A stretch of DNA of 64,000 nucleotides. It comes from Chloroflexota bacterium. Its GTDB lineage: Bacteria > Chloroflexota > Anaerolineae > Anaerolineales > Villigracilaceae. The translations under genes and the position numbers were made by a program. The notes beneath the pieces are model-generated. The model had not been told where the DNA came from, ran no database searches, and saw only the letters and a program-made list of their open reading frames with translations. The DNA lies in the NCBI GenBank assembly GCA_013388855.1, contig JACAEM010000020.1, forward strand, positions 1 to 64,000, written 5' to 3'. Of this stretch, positions 17,741 to 26,653 are shown piece by piece. Each line of letters starts with the position of its first letter. The first letter of the stretch is position 1.

Positions 17741-18508
17741 ATGCCTGAAATCCTGATCGAAACTCGTGATCTCATCAAACGCTATGGCGACAAAGTCGCT
17801 GTGAACAGTGTCAGTTTTGAAGTGTATGGGGGCGAGGTGTTTGGATTTCTCGGTCCGAACGGAGCCGGGAAGACAACCACGATCAAGATGATCGTCGGTC
17901 TTCTCCAGCCGACATCTGGCACCGTTAAAGTAGCGGGGTATGATGTCCAGTCCCAGCCTATGCTGGCAAAGGCATCCTGTGGATATGTTCCCGATACTCC
18001 CAATCTGTATGCCAAATTGACCGGTCGTGAACTCTTGCGCTTCGTCAGTGACCTGTACAACCTCGATCGCAGTCAGGTGGCACGCCGGATCGACGAATTG
18101 CTGCGCATGTTCGATCTCACTGCCGCGGCAAATGATACAGTCGATTCGTACAGCCATGGGATGCAACAAAAAGCGTCGCTTGCGGCGGCGTTGATGCATG
18201 ACCCGAAAGTGCTTGTACTCGATGAGCCGACCGTGGGACTCGACCCTAAATCCGCGCGGTTGATTAAGGATATTCTCCGTCAACTGGCAGACCGGGGCGC
18301 GGCGGTCATGCTTTCCACGCACATTCTCGAAATTGCCGAGCGCATGTGCGACCGCATCGGCATCATCAACAAGGGACAGCTCATCGCAGTCGGCACGATG
18401 GACGAACTCCGCACGCTCGACAAGACCGGGCAGACCAGTCTCGAGGATATCTTCCTCAGCCTGACCGGCGGCGCGGAAGAGACAGAAATTGCCGAAATCC
18501 TAAAATGA
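17741..18508 (+). CDS. ABC exporter ATP-binding protein
   Basis: A 255-residue ABC-2 type ATPase. Walker A is GPNGAGKTT, the Q-loop region is unusual (CGYVPDTPNLYAKLTG), the signature is degenerate (YSHGMQQKASLAAAL instead of LSGG), and Walker B is VLVLDEPTVGLD with the switch His in STHILE. Such signatures are common in exporters of this clade. CGGAGG precedes ATG 17741 and a TATAAT is at 17703-17708. It overlaps the following permease gene by 4 bases (ATGA), so the two form one transporter. The cargo is unknown. Confidence 0.9.
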   Translation: MPEILIETRDLIKRYGDKVAVNSVSFEVYGGEVFGFLGPNGAGKTTTIKMIVGLLQPTSGTVKVAGYDVQSQPMLAKASCGYVPDTPNLYAKLTGRELLRFVSDLYNLDRSQVARRIDELLRMFDLTAAANDTVDSYSHGMQQKASLAAALMHDPKVLVLDEPTVGLDPKSARLIKDILRQLADRGAAVMLSTHILEIAERMCDRIGIINKGQLIAVGTMDELRTLDKTGQTSLEDIFLSLTGGAEETEIAEILK

Positions 18509-20277
18509 ATGCTTCCATTTCATCTTTCGCCCATGTACCAGACGCGCGTGTATTGCCTGCGGTCTGGAAGTTGTTGCTCCTGCGCCTGCGCATCACCTGG
18601 AACAGTTTTCGCCATGCCAAACTCAGTAACAAGATTGGCATCATTTTCATCACCTTGATGTTGCTGGGATTCGGATATTTCATCTTTTCGATGAGCAATC
18701 TCCTGTTGAGATTTGTCCGTTCTCCTGAGTTTGTCCAATATGCAGGCATGAACCTTCAAGCCTTTCTCGCATCCATCCCTGCGCTGACGTTGACCACATT
18801 ATTCATCGGGACACTGATCACCAGTTTCGGCGTTCTCTTGCAGGCGTTATATCTTTCCGGCGACATGGACTTCCTGCTTGCCACACCAGTCCCCATCCGT
18901 GCGGTGTTCGTCGCCAAACTCTTGCAAGCCATTCTGCCGAACTTTGCTTTCATCTCCCTGTTCGGTCTGCCGCTGTTATTTGGTCTGGGGGCATCCAGTG
19001 GTTACCACTTCCTCTACTATCCTCTTGTCATCGTGGCGATGATTGTGCTGGTGCTGGCTGCGGCGGGACTTTCCTCCCTGCTCGTGATGCTGGTCGTACG
19101 CGTCCTGCCGCCGCGCCGAGCCGCCGAGATCCTCGGATTCGCCGGAGCGATCATCGGTTTCATGTGCGGACAATCGGGAAACCTGGCTAACTCGCTGGGG
19201 GAAGATATCCAGATTTCAGGAACACGTCTGACAGGAATCTTGCTGCTTGCCAATACACGCTGGCTTCCCTTGAATTGGGCAGGGCAGGGGCTGGTCGCGC
19301 TGGGAGAAGGGCACTGGTTGACTGGCACTTTGTTGCTGGGCGGCACCTTGGGATTGGCATCGGTCGCGTTCGGGTTTGCCCTCGCCACTGCTGAACGATG
19401 GTACTACTCCGGCTGGGCAGGAATGCAAATCGTGACGCGTAAAAAAGTGACCCGCTCCGCGCGACCAGCCAGCCCAACCGCAGCCGGCATCGGACACGGA
19501 CTTGCCCGCCTCCTTCCCAAGCCGGTGCTTGCCATCGTTCAAAAAGATTTTCTCACCCTCACGCGTGACCTGCGAAACCTCTCCCAACTGGTGACGCCTG
19601 TCATCTTTGGCGTCATGTACACATTCATCATGCTCCGCAGTGGAGGCGAACCGTCTGCAGGCAGGGGCGAGGCGCCCGATTGGTTCATGGAGTCATTTCG
19701 ACTTGTCCTTGCATATGGCAATGTTGGCATGTCGCTTTTTGTGGGCTGGATGCTCCTCTCGCGTTTATCGGGCATGGGCTTTTCGCAGGAGGGCAGAAAT
19801 TATTGGATGTTGAAAGCCTCCCCGATCCGCACTTCTCATTTGCTGGCTTCGAAGTTCATCGTGGCATATCTCCCCACGCTGGGACTCGGATTCGTTTTCC
19901 TGACGATCATCTCAGTCGTGCAGGGGTTGTCCCTTTTGGAATTTTCCTACAGCCTGCTTGCCATCATCATGTGCCTTGCAGGGATGAACGGCATCCTGCT
20001 CTCGTTCGGTGTTGCTGGCGCCAATTTCACCTGGGACGACCCGCGCAAAATGAACGCCGGGGTGATAGGCTGTTTCGGCCAGATCCTGACCATGCTCTAC
20101 CTGCCGCTCAGTTTTGGATTATTCATCGCTCCGTTGGGATTCGCCAAATTTCTGAGCTATCCCATCGCTTATGGCTATCTCTTCGGTCTGATCTTCGGCA
20201 CAGGCATCGCCTTGGGCTTTGCCCTCATCCCCCTTTGGCTGGTGCGAAAACGGGTCGAACGACTCGCGGAAGAGTAA
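18505..20277 (+). CDS. ABC exporter permease (large, about 12 TM)
   Basis: About 590 residues from ATG 18505, which overlaps the stop of the ATPase gene (ATGA). There are two sets of hydrophobic helices separated by a cytoplasmic loop near residues 310-360 (with KKVTRSARPASPTAAGIGHG). The size is roughly twice that of a standard ABC-2 permease, so it probably forms a pore as a fused dimer. It pairs with the ATPase encoded directly upstream. The frame is open further upstream within the ATPase gene but has no independent start signal there. The transported substrate cannot be read from the sequence. Confidence 0.85.
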   Translation: MNASISSFAHVPDARVLPAVWKLLLLRLRITWNSFRHAKLSNKIGIIFITLMLLGFGYFIFSMSNLLLRFVRSPEFVQYAGMNLQAFLASIPALTLTTLFIGTLITSFGVLLQALYLSGDMDFLLATPVPIRAVFVAKLLQAILPNFAFISLFGLPLLFGLGASSGYHFLYYPLVIVAMIVLVLAAAGLSSLLVMLVVRVLPPRRAAEILGFAGAIIGFMCGQSGNLANSLGEDIQISGTRLTGILLLANTRWLPLNWAGQGLVALGEGHWLTGTLLLGGTLGLASVAFGFALATAERWYYSGWAGMQIVTRKKVTRSARPASPTAAGIGHGLARLLPKPVLAIVQKDFLTLTRDLRNLSQLVTPVIFGVMYTFIMLRSGGEPSAGRGEAPDWFMESFRLVLAYGNVGMSLFVGWMLLSRLSGMGFSQEGRNYWMLKASPIRTSHLLASKFIVAYLPTLGLGFVFLTIISVVQGLSLLEFSYSLLAIIMCLAGMNGILLSFGVAGANFTWDDPRKMNAGVIGCFGQILTMLYLPLSFGLFIAPLGFAKFLSYPIAYGYLFGLIFGTGIALGFALIPLWLVRKRVERLAEE

Positions 20278-20329
20278 CTATTCAGCCACCTTTGCCAGGA
20301 GACGATCGTTCCCGTGAAATTGAGCATTT

Positions 20330-20992
20330 TCAGGCTTCGAGCAATTCCTTCAGACGTGGGTGCCCCGCATAGTACCCGCGATATTTCCCCGGCAATAGTG
20401 CCGCAATATGACACATGATTTCATCCGTATACTGTCTGAGCGCATCATCGCGGTGCTCATGGGGGAGGGGCGGCAGGGTAAAAGTTGGACCGGCAGTGAC
20501 GGTGATATGCGCGCGGCGGAGTCGCTTGAGATTGCCGAAAAAGGCTTTGTCCTCCGTGCCGGTGATCGCCACCGGCAGGATGGGGCGGTTTAACTTTGCA
20601 GCAAGATAACTAGCCCCCGGTTTGGCTTCGATCAGCGAGCCGACGCGCGAGCGCGTACCCTCCGGTGCGATGACGAGGATGTTGTTTTCCTTCATCAGGT
20701 TGATTACTTTGCGCAGGGCTTTGATATCGGGATTGAAACGGTCGATGAAAATAAAGTTGAAGTATTTCCCCAGGAACCGGAAAAACGCCACTTTTTCCCA
20801 TTTTTCCGCGACCATCACGAACATGTCCCAGCGGTCAAGCGCGTAGAATGCGATGGGTGCGTCCACGATCCCCAGATGGTTCGTGGCGATCACAAAACTG
20901 CCATCCCTGGGTAGATATTCGTACCCCTTTACGTCCACACGTGCAACAAGATTGAAGACTGTCCGGATGAGCCAGCGAAGAAAATATTTCAT
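20330..20992 (-). CDS. plsC: 1-acylglycerol-3-phosphate acyltransferase (PlsC family), copy 2
   Basis: PlsC acylates lysophosphatidic acid at the membrane in phospholipid synthesis. The 220 residues include the catalytic NHLGIVD (H-x4-D) motif and the substrate-binding PEGTRSRVG block, followed by PILPVAITGTEDKAF. An N-terminal amphipathic helix probably holds it at the membrane. It starts two bases after the end of a close paralogue and clearly arose by tandem duplication (shared ends YRG-YAGHPRLKELLEA and YRGVYADHPRLKELLKN). One copy may have changed acyl donor or acceptor. Confidence 0.9.
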   Translation of the reverse strand: MKYFLRWLIRTVFNLVARVDVKGYEYLPRDGSFVIATNHLGIVDAPIAFYALDRWDMFVMVAEKWEKVAFFRFLGKYFNFIFIDRFNPDIKALRKVINLMKENNILVIAPEGTRSRVGSLIEAKPGASYLAAKLNRPILPVAITGTEDKAFFGNLKRLRRAHITVTAGPTFTLPPLPHEHRDDALRQYTDEIMCHIAALLPGKYRGYYAGHPRLKELLEA

Positions 20993-20994
20993 TG

Positions 20995-21666
20995 TCAGTT
21001 CTTCAGCAATTCTTTCAGGCGTGGATGATCCGCATACACGCCGCGATATTTTTCAGGGAGAAGCGCGCCGATGCGGCACATGATCTCATCGGTCGCTTCG
21101 CGCATCGCTTGCTCACGCCCCTTCCCTTTTGGGACTTCGACGGTGAACAGATCCCCTCCTCTAACGACGATCTTCGAACGCCGAAACCGTTTCAGGTTTT
21201 CGACGATACTCCGGTCTTCCGTCCCGGTTACTGCCACCGGCAGGACAGGATAACCGCTTTTACTCGCGAGGAACGCAACGCCCAGTTTCGCCTCCTGCAG
21301 GGCTTCTGTTTTCGAACGCGTTCCCTCGGGCGCGATGACCAGCATACCGCCCTGTTCCATGCGCGCCAGAATCTGCCTCAGCGCGGCGTAATCCGCTTCG
21401 AAGCGGTTCAGCCAAATGCCATTAGCGGCGCGTCCGATGGCGCCGAAGATGGGATGGTTTTTATATTTCTCTGCAATCGGCATGATGATGTCCTCGCGGT
21501 CGATCACGCACAAAAGGACAGCCGTATCCAACCGCCCCAGGTGGTTTGCCGCCACGATCACGTTCCCCTTGGGAAGTTTTTCGATCCCATGCAATTCAAT
21601 ATCGGCAATGATCTTCATGAAAAAACGTACGATGGAACGCAATGTTCTGAATTTCATGCCCCCCAT
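20995..21666 (-). CDS. plsC: 1-acylglycerol-3-phosphate acyltransferase (PlsC family), copy 1
   Basis: 223 residues with NHLGRLD as the H-x4-D catalytic motif and PEGTRSKTEA as the phosphate-binding block. The N-terminus is shorter in hydrophobic character than in many PlsC proteins. It is first in a two-gene unit with its paralogue, which starts 2 bases downstream, so both are made from one message. The PilZ gene upstream on the same strand is separated by a strong terminator, so the pair has its own promoter, not identified here. The acyl specificity of the two copies cannot be told apart from sequence. Confidence 0.9.
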   Translation of the reverse strand: MGGMKFRTLRSIVRFFMKIIADIELHGIEKLPKGNVIVAANHLGRLDTAVLLCVIDREDIIMPIAEKYKNHPIFGAIGRAANGIWLNRFEADYAALRQILARMEQGGMLVIAPEGTRSKTEALQEAKLGVAFLASKSGYPVLPVAVTGTEDRSIVENLKRFRRSKIVVRGGDLFTVEVPKGKGREQAMREATDEIMCRIGALLPEKYRGVYADHPRLKELLKN

Positions 21667-21720
21667 TTTACAACAAGCGGGACACTTTGGTCTTGAATGC
21701 TTTCTACAAGGCGTATGAAT

Positions 21721-21747
21721 AAAAAAAACGGGCGGTCAAACCGCCCG
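21721..21747 (-). terminator. intrinsic terminator of the PilZ gene
   Basis: A perfect 8-bp stem, CGGGCGGT/ACCGCCCG (21729-21736 and 21740-21747), with a 3-base loop. On the minus strand it is followed by eight T (21721-21728), 14 bases after the PilZ stop. Confidence 0.9.
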
Positions 21748-21760
21748 CGGCAGTGCAGGG

Positions 21761-22150
21761 TTATCTCCACAAATAATCGTCTGAACTTTTTCGACTCTGT
21801 GACGATTTTTGCGAACCATACTTGTCGAACATGCGCTGAAAGATGACCATATCGCTGGGCGACATATTCATGATTTCGAAACCGACATTATAGGTATTCG
21901 GGTCGATATGATCCCGGCGGCACCATTTACTGCGCGCAATGAACACCATGGAGTTCTTGTCGGCGACCTCCGGAGTCAGGTCGATGTGCATCCGAAAATC
22001 CTGCCCGGGCACAATCTCTTTGGGGCTATCCAGCTTAAATCCACCGGTGCTGATATCGGTCAGATACCCGATTAACTGCTTGGTCGCGTCATCTGTGACC
22101 TGCATGTAATAGGTGAATTCACGACGGTCAATTTTTCTTTTGTCAGCCAT
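21761..22150 (-). CDS. PilZ domain protein (c-di-GMP receptor)
   Basis: A single-domain PilZ protein of 129 residues. The binding motifs are present: RKIDR near the N-terminus (RxxxR) and LTDISTGGFKL (DxSxxG) about 25 residues later, so it should bind cyclic di-GMP. The end is hydrophilic (SQKSSQSRKSSDDY). No flagellar, pilus or cellulose genes are adjacent, so its output is unknown. It has its own promoter (22177-22205) and a terminator right after the gene, so it is monocistronic. Confidence 0.9.
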   Translation of the reverse strand: MADKRKIDRREFTYYMQVTDDATKQLIGYLTDISTGGFKLDSPKEIVPGQDFRMHIDLTPEVADKNSMVFIARSKWCRRDHIDPNTYNVGFEIMNMSPSDMVIFQRMFDKYGSQKSSQSRKSSDDYLWR

Positions 22151-22176
22151 GTCAGGATCGCTCCTTGTTACACCCT

Positions 22177-22205
22177 AGTATAAAATATGTGTATACCAGA
22201 TTCAA
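22177..22205 (-). promoter_or_regulatory. promoter of the PilZ gene
   Basis: On the minus strand TTGAAT (22200-22205), a 17-base spacer and TATACT (22177-22182), located 26 bases before the ATG and upstream of an AAGGAG ribosome-binding site. Confidence 0.6.
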
Positions 22206-22302
22206 GACCCTGAATAAAACAAAAATGTGTTTGTAATACTGTGTTACGCTGCATTTGGCGGTGGAATGAAGACACACCCCAAATGTGGGGAACCGATTTT
22301 TT

Positions 22303-23460
22303 CTACTCTGCCTTCAAAACGTGTGTGAGGATCGTCGCTCCCGAACCGCCGATGTTTTGCGCCATGCCTATCGTTGCGCCATCCACCTGCGTGCCGTTAC
22401 ATTCGCCCCGCAATTGTTGGACGACCTCCACCACTTGATACATTCCCGTCGCTCCAACCGGATGCCCGCGGGCTTTCAATCCACCGCGAGTGCAGACGGG
22501 CACGCGCCCGGTTGGGCTGATCTCGTTATCGAGGCCGAGTCTCACACCCTGGCCGCGTTCCGCAAATCCGCACGCCTCCAGCGACAACGCCGACATGATC
22601 GAGAACGCGTCGTGCAATTCGAACACATCGATATCCTCCGGTCCGACCCCTGCCATTTCGTAGGCGCGTTTGGCCGACTGGTATGCCGCAGACAGGAACA
22701 ATGGGTCCTTTCGCGAATGGACGGCAATCGAATCCGTCGCGGACGCCGAGCCCGCCACCGTGATTCGGGGTCTGCCCGGTACGGAAACGACTTTGTCCGC
22801 CGGGACGATGATTGCCGCCGCCGCGCCGTCGCCAATGGGAGACGCGTCCAGCAGGTTGATTGGGGTCGCAACCATGGATGATTTCTCGAATTTTTCTACC
22901 GTGATCTTTTCATGCAGCCGGGCGAACGGATTGTGCATGGCATTGGCATGTGCATTGATGGAGAACGGGGCAAAGTCTTCGTGTTTCCAGCCGTATTCGT
23001 GCATGTACCGGCGCATGACCAACGCGTTGATACCGACGAACGAGATTCCCTGTTCCACTTCGTAATCGGCGTCGGCGGCGGTGGCCAGCGCGGCGGTGAC
23101 ATCGCGCCCGGCTTTGTCCGTCATTTTTTCGACGCCAACCACCAGCGCAGATTCCACGTCACCAGCGGCGACAGCCATCAGTCCCGCGCGAAGCGCCGCC
23201 GCGCCCGATCCGCAGGCGGCTTCCACTTTAACGGCTTCCCGTCCCCACAGCCCGATCCAATCCGAGAAAAATGTTCCAAGCTGGTTCTGCGCGCTGACGA
23301 GTGGGGAGAGCATGTTGCCCACGAACAGCGCATCGACCTTTTCCATGCCTGCATCCTGCATCGCGGCGAAGGCAGCGTTCCCGCCGATCTCGCGCAGGGA
23401 CAGGTCCCAGTGTTCATCCACTTTTGTTTGACCGATTCCAAGAATTGCCACTTTTCGCAT
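22303..23460 (-). CDS. thiolase-family acetyl-CoA acetyltransferase (archaeal/SCP-2 type)
   Basis: The 385 residues have the thiolase nucleophile Cys83 in VEAACGSGAAAL, the His of FELHDAFS, and the closing GGLKARGHPVGATG and IGMAQNIGGSG. This shape is that of the short thiolases that in archaea and many bacteria work with an OB-fold Zn-ribbon partner and an HMG-CoA synthase (mevalonate route) or in lipid degradation. No such partner is next to it: the neighbours are a secreted protein and a PilZ gene. The reaction is condensation or thiolysis of acyl-CoA. It appears to be a single-gene unit. Confidence 0.9.
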   Translation of the reverse strand: MRKVAILGIGQTKVDEHWDLSLREIGGNAAFAAMQDAGMEKVDALFVGNMLSPLVSAQNQLGTFFSDWIGLWGREAVKVEAACGSGAAALRAGLMAVAAGDVESALVVGVEKMTDKAGRDVTAALATAADADYEVEQGISFVGINALVMRRYMHEYGWKHEDFAPFSINAHANAMHNPFARLHEKITVEKFEKSSMVATPINLLDASPIGDGAAAAIIVPADKVVSVPGRPRITVAGSASATDSIAVHSRKDPLFLSAAYQSAKRAYEMAGVGPEDIDVFELHDAFSIMSALSLEACGFAERGQGVRLGLDNEISPTGRVPVCTRGGLKARGHPVGATGMYQVVEVVQQLRGECNGTQVDGATIGMAQNIGGSGATILTHVLKAE

Positions 23461-23507
23461 TGTTAGCCTCGAGGCTATTTTAACTGATTTGGCTATCAGG
23501 TTCTATC

Positions 23508-23538
23508 AAATAAAAAGGAGCGGTGACGCCACCGCTCC
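23508..23538 (-). terminator. intrinsic terminator of the secreted-protein gene
   Basis: A 9-bp stem, GGAGCGGTG/CACCGCTCC (23517-23525 and 23530-23538), followed on the minus strand by TTTTTATTT. It lies 24 bases after the stop at 23562. Confidence 0.9.
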
Positions 23539-23561
23539 AGAGGTTGTTACATTTTCAGACC

Positions 23562-24317
23562 CTATGGTTTGTTCTTGCCATTGCCGTTTCCGTTCCCGTT
23601 GCCCTTGTCTTTATCCTTTCCTTTGCCATTTTCCTGCTGGTCTCCAGCCGGGGGTGTATTGTCGTTTTCCGCCTTTCCCGAGACGATGACGCCCAGGTTG
23701 TTTTTCTTGTCCGAAATGGCTTTCTTAAACTGCCCCCAATTGGTGGGGACGGTGCCATCGGGCAATATGAACGCGCTATAGTCGCCGGTCTTTTTCGCTT
23801 CCAGAATCAACCCGGCAAGGGTCGCATCACCATTCAGATTTTTGGACATCCAAAGTGCCTGCGCGATAACGCCGAACCCGAAACCGTCCTGGTGATATTC
23901 ATCGATGATACTGCCATCCACACCGAAGAACGATCCCAGCAGGGCGGCAATGGGATGTAGTGGCTCCTCTTCGACGGGTTCATCGGGAATGACAGTGGTT
24001 GGATCGATTTCCACGGATTGTCCGACTTTGGTCTGATCCACGGCGGGCGCGCCTGTTGTGGGATCCAGAGTGACCAGCCCAAGTGTCACTGCTGTTTCCA
24101 CGCTGAGACGGACGGTTTGGGTGGTTCCTTGTGTGTCAACCAAAGTTACAAGGACGGTGGTCGTTCCGTTTGCATCGGTTTCAGTGGTAATGCTTTGTAT
24201 AGTTCCGGTGATTGAGGTAGTTTCCTGTTCTGCCGGAGCCGCGGCCGCCAATCCCACCTGTGCAAATAGCATCGCGGCAATTATCAATATGCTTGCCAGT
24301 ACTTTTGTTTTGGACAT
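23562..24317 (-). CDS. secreted hypothetical protein with Gly/Asn/Lys-rich tail
   Basis: About 251 residues from ATG 24317, selected because AAGGAG lies a few bases upstream; an earlier in-frame ATG at 24359 lacks one. A Sec signal peptide (SILIIAAMLFAQVGLAAAAP) is followed by a small beta-rich domain (TSITGTIQSITTETDANGTT, about 35-110) of the kind that binds or shields ions in repeated TGTI units. Then come an acidic linker, a helical stretch (HPIAALLGSFFG) and a low-complexity end of alternating G, N, K and D. It belongs to no family I can name; similar tails occur in many Anaerolineae envelope proteins. Confidence 0.75.
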   Translation of the reverse strand: MSKTKVLASILIIAAMLFAQVGLAAAAPAEQETTSITGTIQSITTETDANGTTTVLVTLVDTQGTTQTVRLSVETAVTLGLVTLDPTTGAPAVDQTKVGQSVEIDPTTVIPDEPVEEEPLHPIAALLGSFFGVDGSIIDEYHQDGFGFGVIAQALWMSKNLNGDATLAGLILEAKKTGDYSAFILPDGTVPTNWGQFKKAISDKKNNLGVIVSGKAENDNTPPAGDQQENGKGKDKDKGNGNGNGNGKNKP

Positions 24318-24487
24318 GGTTCTCTCCTTTTCTGATGGCACAAAATTTATTCTACTCAAATATGCCGCGATTCGATCACCACGAATGAAAACAGTACTTA
24401 TTTACCATTCGGGCGGCAGAATCCATTGGTTGCTCTCTGTTGGTTTAACGAAACCTGCTTCGTTTTGTTATACTCCAAAATAATTAC

Positions 24488-25012
24488 ATGAAATCGAGAA
24501 CCGAACGTGCTGCCTGGAAGGAGAATTTGCTTGAGCAACTTGCCCGCTTGGGCGGGGAGGGACGCGCCGCGGCGGAGTTTCTTCGTACTCACAAGACGTA
24601 TATCGGCTTCTGGAGGGTACGAAAAAATGTCGGCGCGTTCTGGACGTTTCTAGGGACAATCCATCTTAATTCGTTCTATTATTCCACCGAGACCGGGACG
24701 GACAGTATTGGCATGTTGACTCTGCTTATCCATGAGGTGAAACACCTGCAACAAGGATTGCTCCTGGCGTTATCCGTGTACGGTGAAATGGAAGCGTGGC
24801 AATTACAATTCCGGCTGTATCACCAATTGACGGGGAAGCCCATGCATCCTGCAATTGCCGAGCTTATGTCCCTGCCGTTGGCGTATGACCGCGCCGTCCT
24901 GCGCCGCGCCCGTGACCTGATGCAAGCCTATGCGGGTAAAGGCTACCGCGCCGACCTGCTGCCGTTGTTTCCATTAGGGAAAGAGATAAAATATTGGTTG
25001 AGGAGAAATTGA
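24488..25012 (+). CDS. small HExxH protein, putative metallopeptidase-like
   Basis: A 174-residue soluble protein. Residues 82-86 read HEVKH (HExxH) in LLIHEVKHLQQG, and E100 or E102 in YGEMEAW sits where gluzincin-type enzymes place the third zinc ligand. This makes a compact zincin fold likely, although proteolysis is unproven. There is no signal peptide. A TATACT at 24469-24474 is 13 bases before the ATG, and an inverted repeat AACGAA/TTCGTT overlaps the promoter region. It is convergent with the decarboxylase operon. The substrate is unknown. Confidence 0.65.
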   Translation: MKSRTERAAWKENLLEQLARLGGEGRAAAEFLRTHKTYIGFWRVRKNVGAFWTFLGTIHLNSFYYSTETGTDSIGMLTLLIHEVKHLQQGLLLALSVYGEMEAWQLQFRLYHQLTGKPMHPAIAELMSLPLAYDRAVLRRARDLMQAYAGKGYRADLLPLFPLGKEIKYWLRRN

Positions 25013-25080
25013 GCTTTCCCCCCGTTAAGACAATTGCCGCGAATGATACTGAAAAATTCGCGGCAACTGAATTTGCTATG

Positions 25081-26205
25081 CTAGATCATCTTGCTTACAA
25101 TAGCCAGCAGCACCCCGCCCGCAATAACTGAGCCCAACTGACCAGCTGTGTTCGAGCCCATGGCGTGCATCAGGATGAAGTTGTCGGGGTCTTCATCGAG
25201 CGCCATTCTGGCGGCAATACGTCCCGCCATGGGGAACGCAGAGATACCCGCCGCGCCGATGAGCGGATTAATCTTCCCGCCGCTGAAGAATGACATTAAT
25301 TTTCCAAACAACAGACCGACAACCGTATCGAGGGCGAAAGCTACCAGACCAAGCAGCAACACCTTGCCTGTATCAAGGTTCAGGAAGGATTCCGCGCTCA
25401 TGGTCGCGCCGATGGTCAAGCCGAGGAACAGGGTGGCGATATTGATGATTTCATTTTGCGCGGCTTTACTCAATCGGTCTACTACGCCGGAAACCTTCAG
25501 CAAGTTGCCGAGCATCAGCATGGAGATCAGAGGCGTTGCATCCGGGACAAGTAAACCGACAACCAATGTGATCGCCAGCGGGAACACCACCAGCGCCTTT
25601 GTTGAAACGGGTCTTGGCGAATACTCCATGCGGATCATTCGCTCTTTTTTCGTTGTCAGCAATTTCATTAACGGCGGCTGGATGATTGGAATGAGGCTCA
25701 TGTACGAATATGCCGCCACCGCGATGGGAGCCAGCAGTTCTGGCGCAAGTTTCGATGCCACATAGATGGAAGTCGGTCCGTCGATGGCGCCAATGACGCC
25801 AATTGATGCCGCCTGGTTCAGCGGGAAGCCAAGCGCGATGGCCAGCATCAACGTGCCAAAAATGCCGAACTGTCCCGCCGCGCCGAGCAGCGCCATTTTG
25901 GGCTGCGACAGCAAAGGGCTGAAGTCGATCATTGCGCCCACGCCGACGAAGATCAGCAACGGGAAAATCTCCGTTTTGATGCCACCGTACAGCACCCCCA
26001 TCATCCCTTCTGCGGCAGTCATGCCTGATAGCGGGATATTCGCCAGCAAACACCCAAACCCAATAGGCAGGAGCAGCACCGGTTCGATCTCTTTCGCAAT
26101 CGCAAGATAGATGAGAACAAGCGAGATGGTGATCATCAATGCGTTGCCCAGCGTAAAGTTTGAAAGCCCTTTAATTAATTCAGGCAATAATTCTCCGTGA
26201 TTCAT
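25081..26205 (-). CDS. mmdB: Na+-translocating decarboxylase, beta subunit
   Basis: A 374-residue integral membrane carboxybiotin decarboxylase of the OadB/GcdB/MmdB family, which releases CO2 from carboxybiotin and pumps Na+ outward. Typical features are the GFGCLLANIPL start, the conserved GVGAMIDFSPLL region and the second-half AAGISAFPMAGRIA with the terminal ending MGSNTAGQLGSVIAGG. It is the last gene of a four-gene operon and overlaps the biotin carrier gene by 4 bases. Together with the carboxyltransferase upstream it forms a primary sodium pump that conserves the energy of decarboxylation. Confidence 0.95.
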   Translation of the reverse strand: MNHGELLPELIKGLSNFTLGNALMITISLVLIYLAIAKEIEPVLLLPIGFGCLLANIPLSGMTAAEGMMGVLYGGIKTEIFPLLIFVGVGAMIDFSPLLSQPKMALLGAAGQFGIFGTLMLAIALGFPLNQAASIGVIGAIDGPTSIYVASKLAPELLAPIAVAAYSYMSLIPIIQPPLMKLLTTKKERMIRMEYSPRPVSTKALVVFPLAITLVVGLLVPDATPLISMLMLGNLLKVSGVVDRLSKAAQNEIINIATLFLGLTIGATMSAESFLNLDTGKVLLLGLVAFALDTVVGLLFGKLMSFFSGGKINPLIGAAGISAFPMAGRIAARMALDEDPDNFILMHAMGSNTAGQLGSVIAGGVLLAIVSKMI

Positions 26206-26651
26206 TCCGCAAACTCCACCAACGCCTGTTTGTGGGCCACAGTCTGCCCTGCACTCACCAACACTCCGGCGACCACTCCCGTGCGCACCGAGCGAATGCT
26301 GTTCTTCATCTTCATCGCCTCGATGATCAGGATCACCTGCCCCGCCTCGACCTTGTCGCCTTTCTTGACGAAAATCTCGGTGACTGTTCCCGGCAACGGA
26401 GAGGTGAGGGTCTTCCCGCTAGGGGATGGATTGGAAGTTGGGGAGGCGGCAGGAAGCGGCTTCGCACCGGATATGCTTTTCTCCATGACCGGGCTTGTTT
26501 CGACCGATTCTTTCTTCTCATCCAACCTGATCCCGTTTTCGGGCATTACCTCGAACCGTTCGCCATCCACGTGCACAACGACGGGACGGGCGTAAATGTT
26601 GTCGATCTCCACTTCGTACCTTTTATCGGCAATTTTGACTGTATATTTCAT
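26202..26651 (-). CDS. mmdC: biotin carboxyl carrier protein of the decarboxylase
   Basis: 149 residues: an N-terminal domain (1-60) with beta strands, a Ala/Pro/Ser linker (66-90) and a C-terminal biotinyl domain (about 82-149) with the acceptor Lys114 in IEAMKMKN. It carries the CO2 from the carboxyltransferase to the membrane beta subunit. The start is 2 bases after the end of the small gamma/delta subunit gene and the end overlaps mmdB, so expression is coupled. Confidence 0.95.
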   Translation of the reverse strand: MKYTVKIADKRYEVEIDNIYARPVVVHVDGERFEVMPENGIRLDEKKESVETSPVMEKSISGAKPLPAASPTSNPSPSGKTLTSPLPGTVTEIFVKKGDKVEAGQVILIIEAMKMKNSIRSVRTGVVAGVLVSAGQTVAHKQALVEFAE

Positions 26652-26653
26652 AT

